A program made the position numbers and the translations under genes. Below are positions 9,384 through 18,807 of a stretch of DNA of 54,486 nt, piece after piece (the first letter of the stretch is position 1; each line of letters starts with the position of its first letter). Source of the DNA: Candidatus Contendibacter sp. (GTDB lineage: Bacteria > Pseudomonadota > Gammaproteobacteria > Competibacterales > Competibacteraceae); contig JARSSP010000066.1 in NCBI GenBank assembly GCA_029624675.1, positions 1-54,486 on the forward strand, read 5' to 3'. The notes under the pieces are model-generated. The model had not been told where the DNA came from, searched no databases, and saw nothing but the letters and a program-made list of their open reading frames with translations.

Positions 9384-10712
9384 ATGGCTTCCGCCCTGCC
9401 GGATCTCGGCAAGATGACCGAACTGCGCCAGCGCCTCCTGTTTCTGCTGGGGGCGCTGGTGGTGTTTCGCATCGGCGCGCACATCCCCGTGCCGGGCATT
9501 GATCCGAGCGCCATGGCGCAGTTGTTCGACCAACAGCGCGGCACCATCCTCGACATGTTCAACATGTTTTCGGGTGGCGCCCTCGGTCGCTTAAGTCTGT
9601 TCGCGCTCGGGGTGATGCCCTATATCTCAGCCTCAATCATCCTGCAACTGATGTCCATGGTAGTGCCGTCGCTAGAGCAGTTGCGCAAGGAGGGCGGCGC
9701 GGCGGGCCGTCACACCTTGACCCGCTACACCCGCTATCTGACCGTGGTGCTGGCGGCGTTCCAGGCCATCGGCGTCAGTATCGCCATCCAAGGCCAGATG
9801 GTGGGCAACACCTCGGTGGTCATCGCACCTGGCTACGGCTTTATCCTGACCTCGACCATCAGCCTGGTGACGGGCACGATGTTTCTGGTCTGGCTGGGTG
9901 AGCAGGTGACTGAACGCGGTATCGGCAATGGTATTTCGATGCTGATTTTCGCCGGCATCGTCGCGGGTCTGCCGCAGGCGGTGGGTGGTACCCTGGAACT
10001 AGCCCGGACTGGCGAACTGCACGTCATGCTGGTGCTGTTCCTGTTGGCGCTGACGATCCTGGTTACTGGGTTTGTCGTCTTTGTCGAACGCGGTCAGCGC
10101 CGGATCACGGTCAACTACGCCAAGCGCCAGCAAGGCCGCAAGGTGTATGCCGCCCAAACTACTCATCTGCCGCTAAAGCTGAACATGTCGGGGGTAATTC
10201 CGCCCATCTTCGCATCCAGCCTGATCTTATTTCCGGCGACCTTGGGTAGTTGGTTCGGCAATGCTCCAAACATGGAGTGGCTGCGTGACATCAGTTCGGC
10301 CCTGTCGCCAGGGCAGCCACTGTATGTGCTGCTCTACGCTGGCCTGATCATCTTCTTCTGTTTCTTCTATACCGCGCTGGTTTTCAACTCCAAGGAAACC
10401 GCCGACAACTTGAAGAAATCTGGCGCGTTCATTCCAGGAATCCGGCCAGGAATGCAAACCGCGAACTACATCGACAAGGTACTAACCCGGCTGACCTTGG
10501 TAGGCGCTGCATATATCACCGCCGTTTGCCTTTTGCCCGAATTCCTGATCCTGTACTGGCAGGTGCCATTCTATTTCGGCGGCACCTCGCTGTTGATCAT
10601 CGTGGTGGTGGTCATGGATTTCATGGCTCAGGTCCAGGCGCATCTGATGTCGCATCAGTACGAGAGCTTACTGAAGAAGAGCAGTTTCAAGGGCCATGGT
10701 CTGTCGCGTTGA
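9384..10712 (+). CDS. secY: Protein translocase subunit SecY
   Basis: This 442-residue polytopic protein has about ten membrane segments. Visible SecY features are [21 protein letters not shown] (plug and TM2 region), [14 protein letters not shown], and the basic cytosolic loop [21 protein letters not shown] late segment reads [15 protein letters not shown]. It forms the SecYEG channel for export and membrane insertion. It sits in its usual place between rplO and rpmJ. The length matches E. coli (443). Confidence 0.97.
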   Translation: MASALPDLGKMTELRQRLLFLLGALVVFRIGAHIPVPGIDPSAMAQLFDQQRGTILDMFNMFSGGALGRLSLFALGVMPYISASIILQLMSMVVPSLEQLRKEGGAAGRHTLTRYTRYLTVVLAAFQAIGVSIAIQGQMVGNTSVVIAPGYGFILTSTISLVTGTMFLVWLGEQVTERGIGNGISMLIFAGIVAGLPQAVGGTLELARTGELHVMLVLFLLALTILVTGFVVFVERGQRRITVNYAKRQQGRKVYAAQTTHLPLKLNMSGVIPPIFASSLILFPATLGSWFGNAPNMEWLRDISSALSPGQPLYVLLYAGLIIFFCFFYTALVFNSKETADNLKKSGAFIPGIRPGMQTANYIDKVLTRLTLVGAAYITAVCLLPEFLILYWQVPFYFGGTSLLIIVVVVMDFMAQVQAHLMSHQYESLLKKSSFKGHGLSR

Positions 10713-10775
10713 GCGCAATCTGTATTGGATCGCACGCCGCCCTCGCGCGGTGTCCTGAGTTTGGAGAACCCATTG

Positions 10776-10889
10776 ATGAAAGTACGTGCCTCGGTAAAGA
10801 AAATCTGTCGCAATTGTAAGATCATTCGCCGTGATCGCATGGTTCGAGTGATTTGCACGGACGCTCGCCACAAGCAACGGCAGGGCTAA
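10776..10889 (+). CDS. rpmJ: 50S ribosomal protein L36
   Basis: This 37-residue protein begins [19 protein letters not shown]. Cys11, Cys14, Cys27 and His32 form the zinc ribbon of the zinc-binding (C+) L36 type. It sits between secY and the alpha operon as in E. coli. GGAGA precedes the ATG by about 8 bases. A C+ L36 together with a zinc-free S14 is a common gammaproteobacterial combination. Confidence 0.96.
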   Translation: MKVRASVKKICRNCKIIRRDRMVRVICTDARHKQRQG

Positions 10890-10906
10890 GGGAACAATGG
10901 TCATTA

Positions 10907-10935
10907 TTGATTTACGTCGCCGGCTGAATTAAATT
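10907..10935 (+). promoter_or_regulatory. Putative promoter for the alpha operon
   Basis: TTGATT (10907-10912) and TAAATT (10930-10935) are spaced 17 bp apart in the 91-bp gap between rpmJ and rpsM. Each differs from the sigma-70 consensus by two bases. The location matches the E. coli spc/alpha boundary. The leader downstream is about 45 nt, in which S4 autoregulation would be expected by analogy; I did not identify a pseudoknot. Confidence 0.4.
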
Positions 10936-10980
10936 CCCGCTTCTTTGCGTAGCGAGCGCCCGGCGCGATGGGAGGAAGGC

Positions 10981-11337
10981 ATGGCCCGTATTGCAGGCAT
11001 CAACATTCCGGTCAACAAGCATGCGGTAATCGCGCTGCAGACCGTTTACGGCATTGGCCAGACCCGCGCCCAATGGATTTGCGCGGCGGCCAATGTCCCT
11101 CCAAGCCTCAAGGTCCGCGATCTGAGCGAGGCTCAAGTGGACGCTTTGCGCGCTGAAGTGGCTAAGTACACCGTGGAGGGTGACTTGCGCCGCGAGGTGT
11201 CGATGAGCATCAAGCGATTGATGGATCTGGGTTGTTATCGTGGCTTGCGTCATCGGCGTGGTCTGCCGGTGCGTGGCCAGCGTACCCGTACCAACGCCCG
11301 GACGCGCAAGGGTCCGCGCCGCGCGATCCGCAAGTGA
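10981..11337 (+). CDS. rpsM: 30S ribosomal protein S13
   Basis: This 118-residue protein starts [19 protein letters not shown] and ends with the basic tail [20 protein letters not shown]13 contacts the P-site tRNA and forms bridges to L5. GGGAGGAAGGC is a strong binding site immediately before the ATG. The open frame 12 codons upstream is not supported by the family. It is the first gene of the alpha operon. Confidence 0.97.
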   Translation: MARIAGINIPVNKHAVIALQTVYGIGQTRAQWICAAANVPPSLKVRDLSEAQVDALRAEVAKYTVEGDLRREVSMSIKRLMDLGCYRGLRHRRGLPVRGQRTRTNARTRKGPRRAIRK

Positions 11338-11379
11338 GCAATTGGAAAACCTCGAAATTCCCCTGGCATAGGTCGGAGC

Positions 11380-11769
11380 ATGGCAAAACCGGTTACCAAG
11401 ACGCGCAAGCGCGTCAAGAAAAACGTCGTGGACGGTATCGCCCATATCCACGCCTCGTTCAACAATACCATCATTACCATCACGGACCGTCAGGGCAATA
11501 CGCTGGGATGGGCCACGTCGGGGGGGTCTGGGTTTCGAGGCTCCCGCAAGAGTACACCGTTCGCGGCGCAGGTCGCCGCCGAGCGGGTGGGTGGGACGGT
11601 CAAGGAATTTGGCGTCAAGAATTTGGAAGTCAACGTCAACGGTCCGGGGCCGGGTCGGGAATCCGCCGTGCGCGCCTTGAACGCCGCTGGCTTTAAGATT
11701 ATCAGTATCATGGATGTCACGCCGATTCCACATAACGGCTGTCGTCCTCCCAAGCGCCGTCGCGTCTAG
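11380..11769 (+). CDS. rpsK: 30S ribosomal protein S11
   Basis: This 129-residue protein has [35 protein letters not shown], and the C-terminal [18 protein letters not shown]. These are diagnostic of S11, which lies on the 30S platform near the Shine-Dalgarno duplex. A 42-bp gap follows rpsM, and rpsD starts 15 bp after it. No oddities were seen. Confidence 0.97.
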   Translation: MAKPVTKTRKRVKKNVVDGIAHIHASFNNTIITITDRQGNTLGWATSGGSGFRGSRKSTPFAAQVAAERVGGTVKEFGVKNLEVNVNGPGPGRESAVRALNAAGFKIISIMDVTPIPHNGCRPPKRRRV

Positions 11770-11784
11770 CTTAGGAGTTTTATT

Positions 11785-12408
11785 GTGGCGAGATATCTTG
11801 GTCCCAAGTGCAAGCTCAGTCGCCGGGAAGGCGTGGACCTGTTCCTAAAGTCCGCGGCGCGGGCGCTGGAATCGAAGTGCAATCTGGAGCGTCCGCCGGG
11901 CCAACATGGCGCCCGCCGTCCCCGGTTGTCGGATTACGGCTTGCAATTGCGCGAAAAGCAGAAGTTGCGCCGCATTTACGGCGTCCTGGAGCGGCAGTTC
12001 GTCAATTACTATAAGGAAGCCGCCCGTCGCAAGGGTTCCACCGGCGAGAATCTGTTGCGGCTGCTGGAGTGCCGTCTGGACAATGTGGTGTATCGGATGG
12101 GGTTCGGGAGTACCCGCGCCGAGGCCCGGCAACTGGTTTCGCACCGGGCGATCATCGTCAATGGCCAGCGGGTCAACATTCCCTCCTATCAGGTTCGGTC
12201 GGAAGATGTGGTCGCGATTTACGAGAAAAGCCGAATCCAGACCCGCATCCAGTACGCACTGCAACTGGCCCAGAGCCATGGCGGTTTCGTGGACTGGGTC
12301 GAGGTGGACGTGGGCAAGATGAGCGGTGTGTTCAAGCGGATTCCCGACCGCGCCGACCTGCCGGCGGACATTAACGAATCTCTGGTCGTGGAACTGTATT
12401 CCAAGTAG
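11785..12408 (+). CDS. rpsD: 30S ribosomal protein S4
   Basis: This 207-residue protein has the start (M)[15 protein letters not shown], the S4 domain with [28 protein letters not shown] and [11 protein letters not shown], and a C-terminal lysine. It begins with GTG (11785), preceded by TAGGAG. S4 nucleates 30S assembly and represses the alpha operon in E. coli. The family start at this GTG is unambiguous. Confidence 0.97.
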   Translation: MARYLGPKCKLSRREGVDLFLKSAARALESKCNLERPPGQHGARRPRLSDYGLQLREKQKLRRIYGVLERQFVNYYKEAARRKGSTGENLLRLLECRLDNVVYRMGFGSTRAEARQLVSHRAIIVNGQRVNIPSYQVRSEDVVAIYEKSRIQTRIQYALQLAQSHGGFVDWVEVDVGKMSGVFKRIPDRADLPADINESLVVELYSK

Positions 12409-12428
12409 GCGATGCCGAGGGCAAGCGG

Positions 12429-13541
12429 ATGGTGGGCGCATTTGATTTGCTGAAACCGACCCGTGTCGAAGTGGAAAAACTCGATCCGCGTCGGGCGCGG
12501 GTGACCGTGGAGCCGCTAGAACGAGGTTTTGGCTACACGCTCGGTAACGCCTTGCGACGGATTTTGTTGTCCTCGATCCCTGGCGCCGCGATCATTGAGT
12601 GCGAGATCGAGGGTGTGCTGCACGAGTACTCGACCATTGAGGGGGTACAGGAAGACGTGATCGATATCCTGCTCAATCTGAAAGGGGTGGCGGTCACGTT
12701 GCAGGAAGGCGCTTTCGATGCCACGCTGTCGTTGACCAAGAAAGGACCGGGCCCGGTGCTGGCGGGCGACATCGAACGGACCCACGCGGTCGAAATCATC
12801 AATCCACAGCATGTCATCGCCCATCTGACCAAGAGCGGCGAGTTGAGCATGAAGCTCAAGGTCGCGCGCGGACGCGGTTACTGGCCGGTTACCCAGCGGG
12901 AAGGAGCGGACAGCGAAAGTCGGCCGATCGGGCGTCTGCGGCTGGATGCCTCCTTCAGTCCAGTCGAGCGGATCAGCTATCGGGTGGAGAACGCCCGCGT
13001 CGAACAACGAACCGATCTGGACAAGCTGGTGCTGATGCTGGAAACCGACGGCACCATCGATCCCGAGGACGCCATTCGCACGGCGGCTCGGATTTTGCTG
13101 GATCAATTGTTGGTGTTCGTGGATCTGCGGGGCAAGAGAGATGAGCCGACCCCGCCGCCGCTGGTGGATATCGATCCGGTCCTGATGCAGCCGGTGGACG
13201 ATTTGGAATTGACCGTGCGCTCGGCCAACTGTCTGAAGGCAGAGAATATTTATTACATCGGTGATCTAGTGCAGCGGACCGAGGCGGAGTTGCTGAAAAC
13301 CCCGAATCTTGGCAAGAAATCGCTGACCGAGATCAAGGATGTATTGGCCAAATTCAAGTTGGCGCTAGGCATGAAAGTCGAGAATTGGCCACCGCCGGGT
13401 CTGAGCTTGGAGCAATCCGAGGAACGGGCCGCCGCGCGGCGCTCGAGCCTAACGCTCGAGACGGCGGAGACAGATAAGCCGTCCTTTTCCCGGCTGGGGC
13501 AACGCGTCGGGACGGGTGGCGAGGACGCCGAGAACGATTAG
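12429..13541 (+). CDS. rpoA: RNA polymerase alpha subunit with an extended C-terminus
   Basis: This 370-residue protein has the alpha-NTD motifs [20 protein letters not shown] and [21 protein letters not shown], needed for dimerisation and beta/beta-prime assembly. The alpha-CTD has [15 protein letters not shown] and [16 protein letters not shown], which contact UP elements and activators. After [10 protein letters not shown], where the E. coli protein (329 residues) nearly ends, about 45 more polar residues follow (rich in E, A, S and R, ending GEDAEND). The extension is in frame with ordinary codon use, and nothing suggests a sequencing shift. Confidence 0.97.
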   Translation: MVGAFDLLKPTRVEVEKLDPRRARVTVEPLERGFGYTLGNALRRILLSSIPGAAIIECEIEGVLHEYSTIEGVQEDVIDILLNLKGVAVTLQEGAFDATLSLTKKGPGPVLAGDIERTHAVEIINPQHVIAHLTKSGELSMKLKVARGRGYWPVTQREGADSESRPIGRLRLDASFSPVERISYRVENARVEQRTDLDKLVLMLETDGTIDPEDAIRTAARILLDQLLVFVDLRGKRDEPTPPPLVDIDPVLMQPVDDLELTVRSANCLKAENIYYIGDLVQRTEAELLKTPNLGKKSLTEIKDVLAKFKLALGMKVENWPPPGLSLEQSEERAAARRSSLTLETAETDKPSFSRLGQRVGTGGEDAEND

Positions 13542-13607
13542 GGGGCGGCGTGATCTGTCTTCCCCTCGCCTAGCCCTTTTTCATTTGAGTTTCAAGGAAT
13601 CATTGTC

Positions 13608-13982
13608 ATGCGCCATCGCAATGCCGGTCGCAAGCTTAGTCGCACCAGCAGCCATCGCAAGGCCATGTTGAGCAACATGGCCGCCTCGTTGTTCACCCAC
13701 GAGCTAATCCGAACCACGCTGCCTAAGGCCAAGGAACTTCGGCGGGTGGCCGAACCGCTGATCACCTTGTCCAAGGAGGACAGCGTGGCCCGGCGTCGGC
13801 TCGCGTTCGCCCGCCTGCGCGACCGGGAGGTGGTCACCAAGCTGTTCAACGAGCTGGGACCACGCTATCAAGCGCGGCCCGGCGGTTACCTGCGCATTTT
13901 GAAATGCGGCTTTCGCCAGGGTGACAACGCACCCATGGCGTATGTCGAACTGGTGGATCGGCCCCAGGCGATGGCCGATTGA
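13608..13982 (+). CDS. rplQ: 50S ribosomal protein L17
   Basis: This 124-residue protein begins [20 protein letters not shown] and contains [15 protein letters not shown] and [16 protein letters not shown]17 lies at the exit-tunnel side of the 50S subunit. It is the final gene of the alpha operon, followed by a terminator at 14007. The spacing from rpoA is 66 bp with an AAGGAA binding site. Confidence 0.97.
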   Translation: MRHRNAGRKLSRTSSHRKAMLSNMAASLFTHELIRTTLPKAKELRRVAEPLITLSKEDSVARRRLAFARLRDREVVTKLFNELGPRYQARPGGYLRILKCGFRQGDNAPMAYVELVDRPQAMAD

Positions 13983-14006
13983 CAGTGGATTGGTGGTTTT
14001 TTGCAC

Positions 14007-14029
14007 AGCCGAGCCTCGCCCGGCTTTTT
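14007..14029 (+). terminator. Rho-independent terminator after rplQ
   Basis: AGCCG (14007-14011) pairs with CGGCT (14021-14025), followed by TTTT. It lies 25 bp after the rplQ stop and closes the ribosomal supercluster. The next gene is convergent. Confidence 0.7.
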
Positions 14030-14061
14030 CGTCCAGGCGTGGGCAACGTTTGAGGCACGCT

Positions 14062-15033
14062 TCAACGCAAGGTGCGAGTGGCGATTTGCAGCAAGTCCCA
14101 AAGGTCGAAGACGCGCGCGACATAGGCATCGTGCAAGTGGTAACCGCAGCCCTGGCCGGTCAATTCCCGTTCAAGCGCGTCCAACAATTTCATTAGCTTG
14201 CGCCGGTGCAGTCCCAGCGCCTGTTGGAGCGGATCGGTGATCACCCCGGCGCCGGCGCTGAACATGCCCACCGCTAACAGCAATCCGCCCGTGGTGGCGA
14301 CCAGCAGACCGGTGGAGACCGCAGCTGGAAAGAGACTGTAATAGAGCGAGCCAAGCGTTGGTCCCAGCACGAAATTGGCGATGGCCAGTTGATTGGCGAT
14401 GGCGGTCGCGGCGGCGCCGCTAATCGCCAGCGTGCCGGGAGTGAACTGCTTGAAGGTGGCGGCGCCGGCGGCTAGGCTCAACAGGGAGCCGGACAAATCG
14501 GCCGCCGCCGCGCGGTTGCTGGTGTAGGTGAGCAGATAGTCTTCAAGCCGCCGCCGAAAATCCCGGTGCTGCGCGAGTTCGTCCAGGCGGAGCAGCTCGG
14601 GAATCAGTAGCTGGCTGATGGTTGGGTGTGCCAGGATCGTTTCCAGCAGCGCGTCCCGGGTACAATGTCGTCCCGCCTGTTCGAAGGGTAGTTCCAGCAG
14701 TTCGCTGTAGACCAGCCACTCGATTTCGAGTTCCACGTCGGTTTTGAAACCGGGGGGCAGACGGTCAAGGTATTGGGCGAGCGTTTCCAGGCGAAGTCGA
14801 CGGCCCAGCTTCGCGCCACCGCGCGCCAGCAGGTGTGGAATGGCCCAGAGTACGTTGAGGGGAGTGCGCACCAAATCCAGACCGAGCGCGCGGCGGTTGA
14901 CGCGAAGGGCACCCTGGAACGAATAGTGCCGCCGCGCGAAGGTGTCCACGCGCGCCCGACATTTGGCCAGATACTGTCGGGTCGCCTCGGCGACGGCGGT
15001 GTGAATCCGAGCCGCCAATGCCTCGTCGATCAT
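14062..15033 (-). CDS. Membrane-associated protein, DUF6635-like
   Basis: This is a 323-residue protein of unknown function. The N-terminal half is basic and helical, with AIPHLLARGGAKLGRRLR. The middle and C-terminal half has glycine/alanine-rich hydrophobic stretches (around residues 195-275) ending in GVITDPLQQALGLHRRKL. I recall this last pattern from the DUF6635 group but could not check it. I start it at the ATG (15033). A TTG at 15084 overlapping the stop of the small upstream gene would add 17 residues and would imply translational coupling. Together they look like a two-gene operon convergent with rplQ. Confidence 0.7.
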   Translation of the reverse strand: MIDEALAARIHTAVAEATRQYLAKCRARVDTFARRHYSFQGALRVNRRALGLDLVRTPLNVLWAIPHLLARGGAKLGRRLRLETLAQYLDRLPPGFKTDVELEIEWLVYSELLELPFEQAGRHCTRDALLETILAHPTISQLLIPELLRLDELAQHRDFRRRLEDYLLTYTSNRAAAADLSGSLLSLAAGAATFKQFTPGTLAISGAAATAIANQLAIANFVLGPTLGSLYYSLFPAAVSTGLLVATTGGLLLAVGMFSAGAGVITDPLQQALGLHRRKLMKLLDALERELTGQGCGYHLHDAYVARVFDLWDLLQIATRTLR

Positions 15034-15080
15034 GGGGTCGGTTCCGCGTTTTCCTTCCCCAGCGTTGGCTGGGAGCGCAC

Positions 15081-15260
15081 TCAAGCCTGCTTGGACAGGA
15101 CGGTACGCAATTGCCGGCTCAAGCCCTGGATGACCAACAGGTGGTAACGGGCTTCGGCTAGATCTGGATAAGGACCAAAGCCCTCACCGAACACCCAGAA
15201 CCACCAGCCGCCGCGCTCGAACCAAATGAACGGATGCTGGAATTTGTGCATGCCACGCAT
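15081..15260 (-). CDS. Small tryptophan-rich protein (59 aa)
   Basis: The predicted protein begins MRGMHKFQHPFIWFERGGWW, continues FWVFGEGFGPYPDLAEARYH and ends in LRTVLSKQA. It has four Trp and many aromatics in the first 25 residues, then an amphipathic helix. An AGGTGAGAGG sequence lies about 8 bases upstream of the ATG. The stop overlaps a possible TTG start of the following membrane-protein gene. I do not recognise a family. It is probably a genuine small protein, because codon choice resembles that of its neighbours and the binding site is strong. Confidence 0.55.
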   Translation of the reverse strand: MRGMHKFQHPFIWFERGGWWFWVFGEGFGPYPDLAEARYHLLVIQGLSRQLRTVLSKQA

Positions 15261-15584
15261 GGTTTTAACCTCTCACCTGTAATTGACAACCCTTGCAGGT
15301 CGGACGCGCCTGCTCGATGCTCTAGCCTATTGTTGGTTCTACGCGGACATCGTTTCCGAAAAATCCGACCGCCACGCTAGAGTATATTAGTTGATGACGG
15401 ATTGTTTCGAAGATCACAATGGTCACTCAACCACGAATGAGTATAGATGATTTTTGCTGCAATGCGGAATAGGCTCGCGGAAAACGACTGAAGGAGACGA
15501 GCTTGATCAGGTGGCATGAGGTCAACCGACCCACTTCGGTTCTCTCCACGCGAATGGAAGAGAACCGGTGAAACCAGCAGGTAT
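15261..15584. other. Intergenic region, 324 bp
   Basis: No convincing gene is seen. A 9-bp inverted repeat, CGGTTCTCT (15537-15545) with AGAGAACCG (15559-15567), lies just past the 3' end of the minus-strand outer-membrane gene. It has no T-tract, so a role as terminator or mRNA stabiliser is only possible. The remainder presumably holds the promoter of the small protein gene at 15081-15260. Confidence 0.4.
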
Positions 15585-16484
15585 CTAGAAGGCAGTGATG
15601 AATTTAAGGAAGAACTTGTTACCCTGGAAGCGGTTTTCGGCATTGGTTTCGTAATCCCAGGCGCCGACGAAGCTCATCCCCTGATAGTCATATTTCACCG
15701 CCGGGCCGAAAGCGAAGACTTGCCCACGGTTGCCATCTGGGCCGACCTGTTGGCCGTTCAGGGTGTCGTCGGTGGTTTGTTTGAGGTAGTAACCCCCGAT
15801 CCCCACCGCCCACGGCCCGAAGTGCTGGCCGATCAGATAGTCCATGTGGAATTCGTCGCCCGATTCATAATCGGTGTCGTCGTTGCGGGTCTTGATGTTG
15901 TACATCAACTTGGCCGAAACCTCGAAACCGCCCTGCGACAGGTAGGTGAAGGCGAGGATCGGCTCAAAGCTGTAGTAGTTGGCGCCGATGCTGTCGGTTG
16001 GATCGGTGCTGCTGTACTTGCCAGTCGGCAGGCTGATGTCTAGCCCGACAGTGACGTGCCATTCCGGCGGAAAGTGCCAGCCGATGATCAACGGGCCGAT
16101 GATCATGTCGCCGAGGCCGAAGACATCGCCGTTGCCGATGGTGGGGAAGGGCGTATCCAAGCTCTGGTGGACGAACGGTAAGATCGCATGCATCCCGAAG
16201 GAACCGCCCAAAATCTGGTGGTTGCTGACGTAGATGTAGCGCAGGGCGTCGAATACCGCGCTGACTTGCAAGCCCGGAACCTTGTCGCCGTTGGAGTCGC
16301 GGTATTCCCCGTCGTAGTAACCTAGGTAGTTGATGAAGTAGTTGCCGGGAGGCGGCAGCGCGCCCGCCAAAAAGTTTTCGGCGCCATTGGGATATTGGTC
16401 GGGGCCTTCTTCCTTTGCCAGCACCGTCGGACTGGCCAGCGTGGCCAACGCGATCAGTGACAGCAATTTTTTTGCATGATTCAT
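15585..16484 (-). CDS. Outer-membrane beta-barrel protein, phenol MetA-pathway / SphA-like
   Basis: This 299-residue protein has a clear signal peptide (MNHAKKLLSLIALATLASPTVLA), then QYPNGAENFLAGALPPPGNYF. Alternating aromatic beta-strands continue to a C-terminal FLKFITAF with a final Phe, the signal used by the BAM complex. The PNGAE--LAGALPPPGNYF-N start and the DISLPTGKY segment fit the family of outer-membrane proteins linked to phenol/meta-cleavage pathways (PF13557-like), whose substrate is usually unknown. I start at the ATG (16484) with GGGGAG upstream; the frame runs on but lacks a signal. No degradation genes are nearby. Confidence 0.75.
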   Translation of the reverse strand: MNHAKKLLSLIALATLASPTVLAKEEGPDQYPNGAENFLAGALPPPGNYFINYLGYYDGEYRDSNGDKVPGLQVSAVFDALRYIYVSNHQILGGSFGMHAILPFVHQSLDTPFPTIGNGDVFGLGDMIIGPLIIGWHFPPEWHVTVGLDISLPTGKYSSTDPTDSIGANYYSFEPILAFTYLSQGGFEVSAKLMYNIKTRNDDTDYESGDEFHMDYLIGQHFGPWAVGIGGYYLKQTTDDTLNGQQVGPDGNRGQVFAFGPAVKYDYQGMSFVGAWDYETNAENRFQGNKFFLKFITAF

Positions 16485-16671
16485 CAGGGTCTCCCCCTTA
16501 AGGAATGTTCTGGATTTTCTTTTCCCCAAACGTCGAGCCAGGGGCGAGTGTGGTCGAAAGCACGTTGAACCAGGGCGCGACCACCCGGTCGGCACGGTTA
16601 TATTAGCACCCCGCGCGCGGTGGCCGGGGCGATTGGCGCGGATCATGAGCAAACGGCGCGGGCGAAAGGGT

Positions 16672-16677
16672 TATAAT
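16672..16677 (+). promoter_or_regulatory. Possible -10 box upstream of pdxH
   Basis: A perfect TATAAT lies 43 bp upstream of the pdxH ATG in the divergent 235-bp gap. I find no good -35 hexamer at 16-18 bp, so this is either a weak promoter or one needing an activator. On the other strand, TATAAC near 16600 could serve the outer-membrane gene. Confidence 0.3.
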
Positions 16678-16719
16678 CGGTCGGTCTTCAACGTTCAGTA
16701 GCGGAAAGCTGGAACCGTC

Positions 16720-17364
16720 ATGAATCAATCCCTTGCCAAACTTCGTCGAGAATATGTCCGGGGAGCCTTGAACAAGGCCGATGTGGACCCCGATCCTCTC
16801 AAGCAATTCCAACGCTGGCTGGGGGAGGCGATCAATGCGCAACTGCCCGAGCCGAACGCCATGGCGCTGGCTACCGCTGACCGGACTGGTCGCCCTTACG
16901 CGCGGGTGGTGCTCCTCAAGGAATGCGATGCCGACGGCTTCGTGTTCTACACCAACTATCGTAGCGACAAGGGCCAGCAACTGGCTGCCAACCCTCACGC
17001 CGCGCTGCTGTTCTCGTGGCTGGAACTGGAGCGGCAGGTTCGGGTGGAGGGAACCGTCGACAAGATTCCACCCGCCGAGTCCGAGGCCTATTTTCGAACC
17101 CGGCCGCGCGAAAGCCGATTGGGTTCGCTAGCGTCGCGGCAGAGTCAGGTGGTGGCCAACCGGCAAGTTCTGGATGAGCGGTTCCAGGTGTTGAACGCGC
17201 AATATCCGGACGACAATATCCCGATGCCGTACCATTGGGGAGGGTACCGGGTTCGACCAGAGATGCTGGAATTTTGGCAGGGTCGACATGGCCGGATGCA
17301 CGACCGGTTGCGCTATCGGCGGCGAACCGATGGCGGTTGGTTGCTGGAACGGCTGGAACCCTGA
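16720..17364 (+). CDS. pdxH: Pyridoxamine/pyridoxine 5'-phosphate oxidase
   Basis: This 214-residue FMN enzyme makes pyridoxal 5'-phosphate from PNP or PMP, in the last step of vitamin B6 synthesis and salvage. Family motifs are NAMALATADRTGRPYARVVLLK near residue 47, FYTNYRSDKGQQL, LELERQVRVEG, and the C-terminal WGGYRVRPEMLEFWQGR...RLHDR-type block (here HGRMHDRLRYRR). The length matches E. coli (218). The next gene follows 11 bp later, so the two are probably co-transcribed. Confidence 0.95.
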   Translation: MNQSLAKLRREYVRGALNKADVDPDPLKQFQRWLGEAINAQLPEPNAMALATADRTGRPYARVVLLKECDADGFVFYTNYRSDKGQQLAANPHAALLFSWLELERQVRVEGTVDKIPPAESEAYFRTRPRESRLGSLASRQSQVVANRQVLDERFQVLNAQYPDDNIPMPYHWGGYRVRPEMLEFWQGRHGRMHDRLRYRRRTDGGWLLERLEP

Positions 17365-17375
17365 ATTCCGTCGCT

Positions 17376-18677
17376 ATGGGGCGGTTTCGGTCGATCCAGT
17401 TGCTTTTTGGCCTGTTGCTGGTTTGGGCATGGAGTTTCGGCGTTTCCGCCTGGGCGGCTTCACCCGCGCCGGTGGGGTGGTGGTTGACCCGAACCTCAAC
17501 CGGCGAACCACGGATTCACCTCTATTTTTTCTGGACGCGGACTTGCCCGCACTGTCGGCAGGCCCAGCCTTTTGTCGAGGCATTGCTGGCCGATTACCCC
17601 TGGCTGGAAGTGCACGGTTACGATCTTGGTCGGGACATGGCTGGAAGCGTGCGGTATACGCAAATGGCCGCGACCTTGGGCGAGGCGGCCAGTTCGGTGC
17701 CGGCCTTCCTGTTCTGCGGGCGGATGAGGGTCGGTTTCGACCGTCCCGAAACCACTGGCCAACAGTTGCGTCAGGAATTGGAGGATTGTCGCCACCGCCT
17801 TGGCGAGTCAACGGTTACCGAACCGGTTTCGGTCGCCGCGCCACCACTGGAATTACCGCTGATGGGACGCGTGGACCCAGGCGCGTTGTCGCTGCCGGTG
17901 TTGACTGTGGTGTTGGCTGGGTTGGACGCCTTCAATCCCTGCGCTTTTTTCGTGCTGCTGTTCCTGCTTAGTTTGCTGACGCATGCGCGCGACCGACGGC
18001 GGATGCTGTTGATCGGAGGGGTGTTCGTGTTTTGTTCGGGGCTGGTGTATTTCGGTTTCATGGCCGCCTGGTTGAACATGTTCCTGCTGGTGGGCGAACT
18101 GCGGATCATGACCCTACTGGCGGGGGGGCTGGCGGTCGTCATGGGCGGGTTGAACACCAAGGATTACTTTGTGTTTCGGCACGGCCCATCGTTGAGCATT
18201 CCGGGTGAGGCCAAGCCCGGCTTGTTCAAGCGGATGCGGGGCCTGGTCGATGCCGAGCGGCTGCCGACATTACTGGCGGGAACCGTGGCGCTGGCCATCG
18301 TCGCCAACGGCTATGAGCTACTTTGCACCGCCGGATTCCCGATGATTTACACCCGCGTGCTGACTTTGCGTACCTTGTCCACGGGCGGCTACTACTTCTA
18401 TCTGACCCTCTACAACGTGATTTACGTGCTGCCGCTACTGGTGATCGTGCTGGTGTTCGTCTGGACTCTGGGTTCGCGCAAGTTGCAAGAGCGCGAGGGG
18501 CGGCGGCTGAAGTTGCTGTCGGGCGCGATGATGACGGGGCTGGGCTTGATGTTGCTGCTGTGTCCCGAAGGATTGAGCGACGCCCTGATTTCGTTGTCGG
18601 TTATTGTCGCCGCGCTAGCGTTGACTGGATTGGCGGTAATGGTGGAGGCGCTTTACCAGTCCCGTGTGTCTCGTTAA
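17376..18677 (+). CDS. Periplasmic thioredoxin domain fused to a DsbD/CcdA-like membrane domain
   Basis: This 433-residue protein has a signal/anchor (residues 1-28), a thioredoxin-like domain with the active site TCPHC (Cys57 and Cys60) and a cis-Pro-like SVPAF. Six or more membrane helices run from about residue 170. Two membrane cysteines stand in DAFNPCAFF (Cys189) and ELLCTAGFP (Cys317), the arrangement of the CcdA/DsbD electron-carrying pair. It probably passes electrons from the cytosol to a periplasmic thiol. In DsbD the thioredoxin domain is C-terminal; here it is N-terminal. I start at the ATG 11 bp after pdxH. Confidence 0.8.
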   Translation: MGRFRSIQLLFGLLLVWAWSFGVSAWAASPAPVGWWLTRTSTGEPRIHLYFFWTRTCPHCRQAQPFVEALLADYPWLEVHGYDLGRDMAGSVRYTQMAATLGEAASSVPAFLFCGRMRVGFDRPETTGQQLRQELEDCRHRLGESTVTEPVSVAAPPLELPLMGRVDPGALSLPVLTVVLAGLDAFNPCAFFVLLFLLSLLTHARDRRRMLLIGGVFVFCSGLVYFGFMAAWLNMFLLVGELRIMTLLAGGLAVVMGGLNTKDYFVFRHGPSLSIPGEAKPGLFKRMRGLVDAERLPTLLAGTVALAIVANGYELLCTAGFPMIYTRVLTLRTLSTGGYYFYLTLYNVIYVLPLLVIVLVFVWTLGSRKLQEREGRRLKLLSGAMMTGLGLMLLLCPEGLSDALISLSVIVAALALTGLAVMVEALYQSRVSR

Positions 18678-18779
18678 TGTTGTACTGAAGGCAGCTGTGG
18701 ATTCGGGTTGGGATTGCCGTTGGGATGCGGTTTGCCTGTCGAGCGGGAAAATTAAGGCGGGAACTTGACATGAATAAAG

Positions 18780-18807
18780 TTGCGGAATCAGGCGCGGCCA
18801 GTATAAT
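18780..18807 (+). promoter_or_regulatory. Putative sigma-70 promoter
   Basis: TTGCGG (18780-18785) and a perfect TATAAT (18802-18807) are 16 bp apart. A start near 18814 would give a transcript of about 250 nt ending at the strong terminator at 19036-19061. No known gene lies between them apart from the short open frame at 18947. Confidence 0.5.
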
